A DNA stretch of 64,000 nt. Origin: Marivita sp046592965 (GTDB taxonomy: Bacteria; Pseudomonadota; Alphaproteobacteria; Rhodobacterales; Rhodobacteraceae). The stretch is from positions 186,001 through 250,000 of the forward strand of contig NZ_JBISBV010000006.1 in NCBI RefSeq assembly GCF_046592965.1, written 5' to 3'. The notes beneath the pieces were generated by a model, which was given only the letters and a program-made list of their open reading frames with translations, was not told where the DNA came from and did not search any database. Of this stretch, positions 9,060-17,206 are shown in pieces; the first letter of the stretch is position 1; each line of letters starts with the position of its first letter. A program made the translations under genes and the position numbers.

Positions 9060-9578
9060 ATGTCCAAGTCCAAGAAATCCGAATTCCGCCCGAATGATTT
9101 TGTTGTCTACCCCGCGCATGGCGTTGGCCAGATCGTGTCGATCGAAGAGCAGGAAATCGCCGGCATCACGCTGGAGCTATTCGTGATCTCGTTCGAGAAG
9201 GACAAGATGACACTGCGCGTGCCGACACACAAGGCAACGGAAATCGGCATGCGCTCGCTCAGTTCTCCCGATGTGATCGGGCAGGCGATGAAAACGCTCA
9301 AAGGCAAGGCCAAGGTCAAGAAGGCCATGTGGTCGCGCCGGGCGCAGGAATACGAGCAAAAGATCAACTCCGGCGATCTGATCGCGATTGCCGAGGTCGT
9401 GCGCGACCTGCACCGCGCCGACGACCAGCGCGAGCAGAGCTATTCCGAGCGTCAGCTTTACGAAGCGGCGCTGGAGCGTCTGACACGTGAGGTCGGTGCG
9501 GTATCGGGTGGCGACGAAGTGGTTGCGGCCAAGCAGATCGGCGATGTGCTGACATCTCGCACCGCTGCTGCGGCGTAA
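9060..9578 (+). CDS. carD: CarD family transcriptional regulator
   Basis: This 172-aa protein has the CarD/RID Tudor-like N-terminal domain (FRPNDFVVYPAHGVGQIVSIEEQEIAG, residues 9-35) that binds the RNA polymerase beta subunit, and a helical C-terminal DNA-contacting domain with WSRRAQEYEQKINSGDLIAIAEVVRDLHR. It stabilises open promoter complexes at many promoters, including those of translation genes. I start it at the ATG at 9060, which yields MSKSKKSEF and follows AAGAAAGG. It is a single-gene unit: a terminator lies upstream after fdxA and another 28 bases downstream. Confidence 0.94.
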   Translation: MSKSKKSEFRPNDFVVYPAHGVGQIVSIEEQEIAGITLELFVISFEKDKMTLRVPTHKATEIGMRSLSSPDVIGQAMKTLKGKAKVKKAMWSRRAQEYEQKINSGDLIAIAEVVRDLHRADDQREQSYSERQLYEAALERLTREVGAVSGGDEVVAAKQIGDVLTSRTAAAA

Positions 9579-9606
9579 GCCAAACCAGCCGGAAGATCGA
9601 AAAATG

Positions 9607-9633
9607 CGGCCCCTGCGAGGGGCCGTTTTTTTT
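9607..9633 (+). terminator. Intrinsic terminator after carD
   Basis: A perfect 7-bp stem CGGCCCC / GGGGCCG with loop TGCGA is followed by eight T residues. It lies between convergent carD and the antiporter gene; the T tract touches the antiporter stop codon. Confidence 0.9.
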
Positions 9634-11512
9634 ATTTAACATCGTCCTCGGTGTTTTCCAGCGCGGCGAGAAGCGAGGCTTCCAGCTCCTTCTCAAGCTC
9701 GACGGCACGGGCGATGTAGGGTTCGTTTTGTGCCGAGGGCACGTCGGAGCGCCAGAGCTTGGCAAGCTCGCGCACCGAATGGCGGTCGTGACGGTAAAAC
9801 AGCTTTTCGGCCTCTGCCGCTTCAAATTCGCTGAGCCCGATATTTTCCAGCACATAACGGCCTGCGCGCAACGAGCCGTCGAACAATTCGCGCACGATGT
9901 CGTTCGCCCCGGCCTGATACAGCCGGTAGGTGTGGGTGCGATCCCGCGAACGCGCGACGATATGGATGTCGGGCCGGATGCGGCGGGCGTATCGCACCAG
10001 CCGTTCGGCAGCATCCGGATCATCCAGCGCCACCATCAGAACGCGCGCCTCGTCGATCCCGGCCGCGTGCAGCAAATCAGGGCGCAGGGGGTCACCGAAA
10101 AATCCCTGAAAGCCAAAGCGGCGCATCAGTTGAATGGTTTGCAGATTGTTGTCGATCACCACCGTCTTGGCCCCCACCGATTGCACCAGCCGGTTGACGA
10201 TCTGGCCAAACCGCCCGATGCCAGCAATGATGACAGCGCCTTTTTCGTCGATGGTGTCGTGTTCGGGGTCGTCCAGCCCGTCGTTGATCCGCTTCGAAAG
10301 CACCTCGTAAATCATGAACGCCAGCGGTGTGATCAGCATCGACAGCGCCACGATCAGCGACAGCCGATCCGCGAGGCCGGCAGGCAACACGGATTGCTGC
10401 AGCGAGAACGAGATCAGCACAAAGCCGAATTCCCCCGCCTGCGCCAGCCCCAGAGTGAACAGCCATTGATCGCGCCCGCGCAGCCGGAACGCGCGCCCCA
10501 GACCATAAAGGATGAGACCCTTGAGCACCATGAGGCCAAGCGCGAGCCCCAGGAACGTCAGCGGTTCGGAGGAGAGCAGCCCGAAATCAATGCCCGCACC
10601 CACGGTGATGAAGAACAACCCCAGCAGCAAACCCTTGAACGGTTCGATGTCGGATTCCAGCTCATGCCGGAACTCGCTGTTCGCCAGCACCACTCCGGCG
10701 AGGAAGGTGCCAAGCGCCGGTGACAGGCCGACAGTTGTCATCAGAAACGCGATCCCGATCACGATCAGCAAGGCCAGCGCGGTGTACATCTCGCGCAGAT
10801 GGGCGGCGTGGATATAGCGAAAGATCGGACGCGCGCCGTAGATGCCGCCAAGAATGATCATCGCCACCACCCCCAGCGTGACAAGCGTCACCCCCCAACC
10901 GGGAAGCCCTTCGACCAGCGATATCGCCACATCATGCGCCTCGTCGCCATGCTCTGCGAGGTTGCGCGCGATGGAACCGTCCTCGTTGATTGTCGGCTGA
11001 TGTGGAAGCGCCAGCAGCGGCAGGAAGATCAGCATCGGAATGACGGCGATATCCTGCGTCAGCAGCACCGAAAACGCCGAGCGTCCGCCGCCGGTTTGCA
11101 TCAGGTTCTTCTCGGTCAGGGTTTGCAACACGATCGCGGTCGAGGAGAGCGCAAATATCATGCCAATGGCCAGCGCGACTTGCCAGACCTGGCCCATGAA
11201 CAACGCCGCGACCATGACCGTGAGCATGGTCACCAGGAGCTGCAAACCACCCAGCCCGATCAGGCGATGGCGCATATCCCACAAGGCGCGCGGCTCCAGC
11301 TCTAGCCCGATGAGAAACAGCATCATCACCACGCCGAACTCGGCAAAGTGCTGGAGGTCGGTGGTGTCGGTGACAAGCCCGAACCCCGGCCCTATGACAA
11401 CTCCGGCAAGCAGGTAGCCCAGCACCGACCCGAGGCCGAGGCGTGACGCGATGGGAACCGCGATCACCGCAGCCAGCAGAAAGACCGATGCCAGAAAAAG
11501 AAACTCACCCAT
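9632..11512 (-). CDS. CPA2-family monovalent cation/proton antiporter (KefB/KefC-like)
   Basis: This 626-aa inner-membrane protein has a hydrophobic N-terminal Na/H-exchanger domain of roughly 12 segments (residues 1-395; segments such as FLFLASVFLLAAVIAVPIA and VLGYLLAGVVIGPGFGL). A cytoplasmic TrkA-N/RCK domain begins near residue 415 (AVIIAGIGRFGQIVNRLVQ, a GxGxxG dinucleotide fold). It exchanges K+ or Na+ for protons and is probably gated by a nucleotide or glutathione adduct as in KefC. No KefF/KefG ancillary gene is adjacent. The C terminus is Glu-rich and short. It is transcribed alone toward carD. Confidence 0.92.
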   Translation of the reverse strand: MGEFLFLASVFLLAAVIAVPIASRLGLGSVLGYLLAGVVIGPGFGLVTDTTDLQHFAEFGVVMMLFLIGLELEPRALWDMRHRLIGLGGLQLLVTMLTVMVAALFMGQVWQVALAIGMIFALSSTAIVLQTLTEKNLMQTGGGRSAFSVLLTQDIAVIPMLIFLPLLALPHQPTINEDGSIARNLAEHGDEAHDVAISLVEGLPGWGVTLVTLGVVAMIILGGIYGARPIFRYIHAAHLREMYTALALLIVIGIAFLMTTVGLSPALGTFLAGVVLANSEFRHELESDIEPFKGLLLGLFFITVGAGIDFGLLSSEPLTFLGLALGLMVLKGLILYGLGRAFRLRGRDQWLFTLGLAQAGEFGFVLISFSLQQSVLPAGLADRLSLIVALSMLITPLAFMIYEVLSKRINDGLDDPEHDTIDEKGAVIIAGIGRFGQIVNRLVQSVGAKTVVIDNNLQTIQLMRRFGFQGFFGDPLRPDLLHAAGIDEARVLMVALDDPDAAERLVRYARRIRPDIHIVARSRDRTHTYRLYQAGANDIVRELFDGSLRAGRYVLENIGLSEFEAAEAEKLFYRHDRHSVRELAKLWRSDVPSAQNEPYIARAVELEKELEASLLAALENTEDDVK

Positions 11513-11646
11513 GCTCGACGTGCCTTTTTATTGATGCGCAGGATGCAAGGGTCGGTGGCGGCTTGGCAACCGGATGTGGCGCGGTTTTACGGGTTGATTG
11601 GAAATTACCGTCGTGCCGCGACAGGAAATGCCCAATCCTTGGGCGC

Positions 11647-14121
11647 TCAGCCGCCCGGCATGTCCAGAACCACGTTCTTGCCCCGCTTCACATAGCGCAG
11701 TTCGCTGTTGCCGATGGCGGCAACCTGCCCGCCGTCCAAACGGTCGCCCACCTTGACCTTCTGGTAGCGCCCGTTCGACAGACGCACCAGCGCGCGGCGG
11801 TTTGCGGGTTTGCCATAAACGCCGATCAGATTGATGCGGCGCATGTTCATCGCATTGCTGATCGTGGCCTGCCGCGCCACATTGGCGGACGAGGGGATCT
11901 TGGGCTGAACCGCACGCGGCGCAACTGCGGCGGCCTGGGTCACTTGAGCGGGGCGTGATTCTTCGGCCTTTCGCGCGCGCTCGACGATGGCGGCGAAGTT
12001 GCGCGGCCGTGTGACGGGCGCTGAGGATTGCGCAACCGCGAACCTGGTGGCTTCGGGCTGGGCCTCTTCCTCTTGCGCCTTGAGGGTTTCGGGTCGCGCG
12101 GAGGGGCGCAGCGCGGCCAGTTCGGCGCGGGTGTTTCCGGCCAGTTGCGCGCGTTCGTTGCCTTCCACCAAACCGCCGGGGCGCGGGCGCGGGCGGAACC
12201 CTTGCAACACCGCATCCGCAATCACCGCGTCGGTATCGAGTTCGGGCACAATTTCGGGCGCTTGCGGGCGCGCGGGTGGGACGACGGGCGGAAGACCGGC
12301 AAAGATGCGCACTCCTTCGGGGTTGAGCGCGCCTTCCGGTGTCGCGATGACCAGACCGCGCTCGTCCAGATCATAGCGCGTGCCGGGCAGGGCGGGATTG
12401 GGCAGCGACAGGTAAGCTTCGTCGTTGCGCAAGGCTTGCGCGCCGGGCAGGGCAATCGCGTCGAATTGTTGAACGCTCTTGTCGATGGATGCAACGTAGA
12501 GATCGTCAAGCGTCGTCAGAGCCGGAGGCGCTGGCGCTGCGGGTGCGCGTTGCCAGATGCCGGTTGCGGCATAGCGCGCGTCGGCTTCTTCCGGGGTCAG
12601 CGCGGCGGGCGGCGGCAGCAAGTCGGAGAGCCCGTCAGCTTCAGGCGTGTTCACATCGCCGGTGTCGAGCGCCGCCATTTCGACGTCGCTCTCGGTGTCG
12701 GGCGGTGCGGTGACTGATCCGTCGATCGGCTCGAATTCGACATCCGGCATCCGTGCAATCGACGGGGTGGCGTCGTCGCGATTGAAGAACCGCGAGATGC
12801 CTTCGTCAAGGAAAACGCTCGCCCACGCGGCGACGGCCAACAGGAATACCAACAGCGCGGCGGTCAGCATCAGGCCGAGGAAGCGCGGCTTGCCACCGAT
12901 CTGCGGCTCGGTGCGCGCACCGAATACCGTCATGCGCTGGCGCTCGTTCGGGGTCGCGGTCTGGGCGTCCGGCGTTGCGTCAGGATCGCGCCCCGCCCGC
13001 ATCGCCGCAATGCGCGCCACAGCGGCGCGCGCCGGACCGGGATCATGCGGGGGTTTGGCTGGCTGGGGCGCTGCGCCCGGTTTTGACGGACCGGTTTGAG
13101 CCTTGGCGGGCGTGGCGGCCGGTTCCTTGGTAGCGCGGCGGGTGAAAAAGCCGAACCCCTTGCGTGGCGCCGGATCGTCGGCCGTCTCGACCTGCAAGAC
13201 TGGTCCGGTCACATCGGCCTTGCCTGTACCTGTACCTTTGCCAGTGCCACGCGCGCTACCCAGTTTGGAGGGTGGCGCGGCGCTTGGAGCGGTCGGCACC
13301 CGCGGCGCGGGTTTGGAGGCAGGTTGCGGCGGGACGTCCCCGCGCGAGGCGCGGATCGACGTGAACGCGGGGGCTGGCGTCGCGTCGGGCTGTGCGACTG
13401 CCAGCGGCGTGGCGTCAGCGGCAGGGGTGTGATCGGTCTCGTCGGCGTTTGGTGTGTCTTTGGCGGCACCGGGCTTCAATGCCTCGGTCGCGTCGGACTG
13501 ATCGTCCTTTGCGCTGTCCTTGTCGGCCGTATCTTCGGAACCCGCGTCTGTCACCGTTTGATCGGTCACATCGTTTGCCGTGGGCAGGGGCGTGGCGACG
13601 ATGGTGATCGCGGAGTCGGCCCTGGATGGTGCAGATCCGGTCCAACTGGCGGCGGCTCCGAAAAACACCTCGCCGCTGAACGCGCCGTCAGGTGCGGCCG
13701 CGACAAACGAAACCGGTTCGAAATGGTGGCTCTTTGCGAAGGCTTCAGCCTCGTCCAGAGTCTCGTTGGCGACGGCTGCGACATGGATCTGGCCATCCGA
13801 CCGGGACCAGTCAAAACTCAGATCCTCGACCGCATAGGGCGTGGCGCCGTCCAGCGCTGCGCGGATGTCGTCTTGCAACCTGTCGGCATCCTGTCCGGCG
13901 TCGGGCAGGCTCAGATATTTGATCTGCTCGTTCGGAACGACCAGCATGACCTTCCCGCCGGTGCTTGAAAGCGCGTCCGCTTCGGTGCGCAAATCCGCGA
14001 GCGCGGCGCGCAGATCATCGGCATCCAGCGCAACATCGCCAACACGCGCCCAGCCACCGGGCACGCGGTGCAGCAGCGAAATACCGTCAAACGAAAGGGT
14101 GAGGGCCAGGTCTGGAGTCAT
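11647..14121 (-). CDS. Bitopic protein with PilM/GspL-like N domain and PilP-like C domain
   Basis: This 824-aa protein has no clear single-family identity. Residues 1-165 resemble the actin-like cytoplasmic domain of PilM/GspL, with EQIKYLSLP, LQDDIRAAL and TPYAVEDLSFDW. Residues 170-405 are a low-complexity Ala/Pro/Asp/Thr linker. One membrane span (LGLMLTAALLVFLLAVAAW) sits at about residues 412-435. A second Pro/Ala-rich region follows, and the last 90 residues form a compact domain (INLIGVYGKPANRRALVRL, KVKVGDRLDGGQVAAIG) resembling the PilP/GspC homology region. Topology is therefore cytoplasmic N terminus and periplasmic C terminus. A role in a secretion or pilus-type envelope machine is plausible, but no other such genes are nearby. 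It is divergent from the SIMPL gene. Confidence 0.7.
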   Translation of the reverse strand: MTPDLALTLSFDGISLLHRVPGGWARVGDVALDADDLRAALADLRTEADALSSTGGKVMLVVPNEQIKYLSLPDAGQDADRLQDDIRAALDGATPYAVEDLSFDWSRSDGQIHVAAVANETLDEAEAFAKSHHFEPVSFVAAAPDGAFSGEVFFGAAASWTGSAPSRADSAITIVATPLPTANDVTDQTVTDAGSEDTADKDSAKDDQSDATEALKPGAAKDTPNADETDHTPAADATPLAVAQPDATPAPAFTSIRASRGDVPPQPASKPAPRVPTAPSAAPPSKLGSARGTGKGTGTGKADVTGPVLQVETADDPAPRKGFGFFTRRATKEPAATPAKAQTGPSKPGAAPQPAKPPHDPGPARAAVARIAAMRAGRDPDATPDAQTATPNERQRMTVFGARTEPQIGGKPRFLGLMLTAALLVFLLAVAAWASVFLDEGISRFFNRDDATPSIARMPDVEFEPIDGSVTAPPDTESDVEMAALDTGDVNTPEADGLSDLLPPPAALTPEEADARYAATGIWQRAPAAPAPPALTTLDDLYVASIDKSVQQFDAIALPGAQALRNDEAYLSLPNPALPGTRYDLDERGLVIATPEGALNPEGVRIFAGLPPVVPPARPQAPEIVPELDTDAVIADAVLQGFRPRPRPGGLVEGNERAQLAGNTRAELAALRPSARPETLKAQEEEAQPEATRFAVAQSSAPVTRPRNFAAIVERARKAEESRPAQVTQAAAVAPRAVQPKIPSSANVARQATISNAMNMRRINLIGVYGKPANRRALVRLSNGRYQKVKVGDRLDGGQVAAIGNSELRYVKRGKNVVLDMPGG

Positions 14122-14284
14122 ACCGCCATTTTAACAGCCATTCTCGCAGGATGGGAGTCATCTGAATAACTCTTTGGTGCGTCAAAGCAGGCTTTCGCGC
14201 AAGACCATAAGACCGCTTGCCAGCGGGTGCCCGCTTGGGGATGGTGGCGACAGACATGCAGACATCAGCAAAATGAAGGCAATC

Positions 14285-14983
14285 ATGAACCGATTTACAA
14301 CCTATCTCGCAGCAATCGCGGTCGTTCTGGGCGTTTCGAGCGCTTGGGCCGATGAAAGCGGCCGGATCACCGTGTCCGGCGAGGGCAGCGTTTTTGCGGT
14401 GCCCGACATGGCCGTCATCACCATGGGGGCCAGCGCCGAGGCGGACACCGCCAAGGCGGCGATGGACGAAACCTCGGCGATCACCTCGGCGATTCTGGAC
14501 CAGTTGGCAGAACTGGAGGTCGCGCCGCGCGATATTCAAACCTCCGATCTGACGCTCAACCCGGTCTGGACCAACCGCTCGAACAATGACGAGCGGCCGC
14601 GCATCGACGGCTATCAGGCGTCAAACCGCGTGACCGTGCGGATCCGCGATCTGGAAAAGCTGGGACAAGTGCTCGACGCGGTGCTGGGCGACGGTGCGAC
14701 CGATCTGGGCGGCTTGCAGTTCAGCCTGTCCGAGCCGGAGCCTTTGATGAACGAAGCCCGCATCAAGGCGGTCGCGGACGCACGTGCGCGTGCCGAGCTG
14801 TTTGCCAAGGCCGCCGGCGTCACCCTGGGCGATCTGATCGACCTCAGCGAAACCGGCCGTGGGTCGCCGCGACCCGAGATGCTGGGCATGGCGCGGGCGT
14901 CGGACTCGGGCGTTCCGGTGGCGCAGGGTGAGACCGAACTGCGCGCCGGGGTAACACTTGTCTACGAGATCGACACACCCTGA
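14285..14983 (+). CDS. SIMPL-domain (DUF541) periplasmic protein
   Basis: This protein of about 232 aa has a signal peptide (MNRFTTYLAAIAVVLGVSSAWA) followed by one SIMPL domain. Recognisable parts are ITVSGEGSVFAVPDMAVITMG, DIQTSDLTLNPVW, YQASNRVTVRIRDLEKLGQVLDAV and the C-terminal EIDTP. Bacterial SIMPL proteins such as BP26 and YggE are periplasmic or outer-membrane associated and linked to oxidative-stress tolerance; their molecular activity is unclear. The ATG at 14285 has AAGG five bases upstream. The ATG at 14273 (MKAIMNRF) is a weaker alternative. It is a single gene preceded by a 163-bp gap with no evident RNA. Confidence 0.88.
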   Translation: MNRFTTYLAAIAVVLGVSSAWADESGRITVSGEGSVFAVPDMAVITMGASAEADTAKAAMDETSAITSAILDQLAELEVAPRDIQTSDLTLNPVWTNRSNNDERPRIDGYQASNRVTVRIRDLEKLGQVLDAVLGDGATDLGGLQFSLSEPEPLMNEARIKAVADARARAELFAKAAGVTLGDLIDLSETGRGSPRPEMLGMARASDSGVPVAQGETELRAGVTLVYEIDTP

Positions 14984-15058
14984 ACTCTGCTCTAGGCGGA
15001 GCGGGGCGGCGTGCCTATAGTGGCGGAAAAACCAAGAGCAGACCGCCAAAGGATCGTC

Positions 15059-16063
15059 ATGGCACGCCGCCCGGCACCCCCGAACCCCATCAATGTGTTG
15101 ATCATCGGCCAGATGGGGCGGCTGGCGTATGAGGCATTGTTATTTGCGCTCTCGATGACGGCCAACACCAGGGATCCGCGCTTCAGGCTCTATGTCGCCG
15201 AGCCGCAGCCCGGCGCGCTTTGGAACACCGACCCAACCATCCGCCCCGAGCCGTTGCGGGAGATGATCGAAGCGCAGGGCGCGACGATACTGCCGTTCGA
15301 AAATCGCCAATTCGGCAGCGATTACCCCTATGGCAACAAGATCGAGGCGCTGTTCGCGCTGCCCAAGGGCGAACCGTTTGTGTTTTTCGACACCGATACG
15401 CTCATCACCGGCGAACTGGGGGACGTGCCGTTCGATTTTTCAAAACCCGGCGCGTCGTTGCGGGTCGAGGGAACGTGGCCGCAGCTCGAACTCTACGGTC
15501 CGGGGTATGGCGAGATCTGGAAGTCGCTCTATGACCGCTTCGATCTCGATTTCCAAAGCTCGCTCGATCTTGACCAGCCCGATGAATACTGGCGGCGGTA
15601 TCTCTATTTCAACGCCGGGTTCTTCTATTACCAATGCCCGCATGAGTTCGGCCAACTCTTTCTCGATATGGCGCTTTCGATCCAGCAAGACCCGCCAGAG
15701 CCACTGATCTGTCAGCCGCTCAAGCCGTGGCTCGACCAGATCGCGCTGTCTCTGGTGATCCACAAGCTGGGCGGCGGGCGCGACGCGCTTGCGCCGGGGT
15801 ATCTGGACGGCAAGACAAGCGTTCACTACCGCAACATGCCGCTGCTCTACGCGCGCGAAAGCGACGGCGTGGTCGACCTGCTGGAACGGATCGCCGCTCC
15901 CAATCAGGTGAAAAAGCTGCTCAAGGGCTATGAGCCGTTTAAGCGGATGATCTATCAAAACCGCGGCCACAAGGTGCGCGCGCTGTTTGACCGGGATCAT
16001 CTGCCGTCGCGCGAACAACCCATCCGCCAGCAGATCAAGAAGAACGGCTTCTGGATGGTCTGA
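15059..16063 (+). CDS. Glycosyltransferase-like protein with DxD motif, function unknown
   Basis: This 334-aa protein begins with a Rossmann-like strand (NPINVLIIGQMGRLAYEALLFALSM) and has an acidic FFDTDT motif at about residues 112-117, the position of the nucleotide-sugar/metal DxD site of GT-A folds. It is followed by YFNAGFFYYQCPHEFGQLF, which recalls the acceptor-side NAG motif of GT8-like enzymes. I cannot assign donor or acceptor. No signal peptide or membrane segment is evident. AAGGA precedes the ATG at 15059. An upstream CCTATAGT (15013-15020) may be the -10. It stands alone rather than in a polysaccharide cluster. Confidence 0.65.
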   Translation: MARRPAPPNPINVLIIGQMGRLAYEALLFALSMTANTRDPRFRLYVAEPQPGALWNTDPTIRPEPLREMIEAQGATILPFENRQFGSDYPYGNKIEALFALPKGEPFVFFDTDTLITGELGDVPFDFSKPGASLRVEGTWPQLELYGPGYGEIWKSLYDRFDLDFQSSLDLDQPDEYWRRYLYFNAGFFYYQCPHEFGQLFLDMALSIQQDPPEPLICQPLKPWLDQIALSLVIHKLGGGRDALAPGYLDGKTSVHYRNMPLLYARESDGVVDLLERIAAPNQVKKLLKGYEPFKRMIYQNRGHKVRALFDRDHLPSREQPIRQQIKKNGFWMV

Positions 16064-16105
16064 TCCGCGCTGTGCAGAAACGGCGCTCCAACGGCGCTGA
16101 TTTTC

Positions 16106-16134
16106 TTGCCAGATCAAAAATGACTCCCTAGGCT
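16106..16134 (+). promoter_or_regulatory. Sigma70-type promoter for the ABC importer operon
   Basis: TTGCCA (16106-16111) and TAGGCT (16129-16134) are separated by exactly 17 bases, about 45 bp upstream of the binding-protein start. The same CTAGGCTCGG -10 context recurs at 24225-24234. No iron-regulator box could be assigned with confidence. Confidence 0.5.
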
Positions 16135-16178
16135 CGGCTTCAATGAGAACAAGAAAAGTCCATAGGGGGACCACAAAC

Positions 16179-17204
16179 ATGACGAAATTCAAGACATTGA
16201 CCGGCGCATCCGTGCTGGCATTCGTTGCAGCCACCGGCGCGGCATCAGCCGACAAGCTGACGTTCTATTGCTCGGCGCAGGAAGAATGGTGCCAGTTGAT
16301 GGCCAACAGTTTCGAGGACGAAACCGGCATCGACGTGGCGATGACGCGCAAGTCCTCGGGCGAGACATTTGCCCAGATCAAGGCGGAAAGCTCCAACCCG
16401 CGCGGCGACGTCTGGTGGGGCGGCACGGGCGATCCGCATTTGCAGGCCGCCGAGGAAGGCCTGACGGCGGAATACATCTCGCCGATGCGCGACCAGTTGC
16501 ACCCTTGGGCTATCTCGCAAGCCGAAAGCGCCGATAACAAGACCATCGGCATCTATTCCGGCGCGCTGGGATATGGCTATAACCGCGATCTTCTGGAGTC
16601 GAACGACCTGCCCGTACCGGCCTGCTGGAAAGACCTGCTCAAACCCGAGTACAAGGGCCATGTGCAGATGGCGAACCCGAATTCATCCGGCACAGCCTAT
16701 ACCGCACTCGCCACCATGGTGCAGTTGTTCGGCGAAGACGAAGGCTTTGAATTCATGAAGGGCCTGCACGCCAATATCAACCAGTACACAAAATCCGGCT
16801 CTGCCCCGATCAAGGCGGCCGGGCGCGGCGAAACCACCATCGGCATCGTGTTCATGCATGACGCCGTGGCACAGGCGGTCAGCGGCTTCCCGGTCGAGGT
16901 AGTCGCACCCTGCGAAGGCACCGGCTACGAGATCGGCTCCATGTCGATCATCGACGGCGCGCGCAACATGGACAGCGCCAAGGCGTTCTATGACTGGGCG
17001 CTAAGCCCGGAGGCACAGAACCTTGCGTTGCAGGTCAAGGCGTATCAGGTGCCCTCCAACGTCAACGCCGAAACCTCCGACAGCGCGCCCGACATGAGCC
17101 AGATCAAGTTGATCGACTATGATTTCCGCACCTATGGCGCGTCCGACACCCGCCAGCGGCTGTTGCAGAAATGGGATGAAGAGGTCTCGACCCTGCCGCA
17201 ATAA
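16179..17204 (+). CDS. Periplasmic substrate-binding protein of an AfuA/FbpA-type ABC importer
   Basis: This 341-aa protein has a signal peptide (MTKFKTLTGASVLAFVAATGAASA) followed by a family-1/6-type solute-binding domain: LTFYCSAQEEWCQLMANSFE, DVWWGGTGDPHLQAAEEG and YSGALGYGYNRDLL. It is the first gene of a three-gene importer operon. The layout matches ferric-iron importers, but the adjacent C-lobe tyrosine pair that binds Fe3+ in classical FbpA is absent. The equivalent stretch reads GIVFMHDAVAQAV. The cargo could be another small anion or cation such as a phosphonate or polyamine. It ends two bases before the permease ATG. Confidence 0.85.
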   Translation: MTKFKTLTGASVLAFVAATGAASADKLTFYCSAQEEWCQLMANSFEDETGIDVAMTRKSSGETFAQIKAESSNPRGDVWWGGTGDPHLQAAEEGLTAEYISPMRDQLHPWAISQAESADNKTIGIYSGALGYGYNRDLLESNDLPVPACWKDLLKPEYKGHVQMANPNSSGTAYTALATMVQLFGEDEGFEFMKGLHANINQYTKSGSAPIKAAGRGETTIGIVFMHDAVAQAVSGFPVEVVAPCEGTGYEIGSMSIIDGARNMDSAKAFYDWALSPEAQNLALQVKAYQVPSNVNAETSDSAPDMSQIKLIDYDFRTYGASDTRQRLLQKWDEEVSTLPQ

Positions 17205-17206
17205 CC

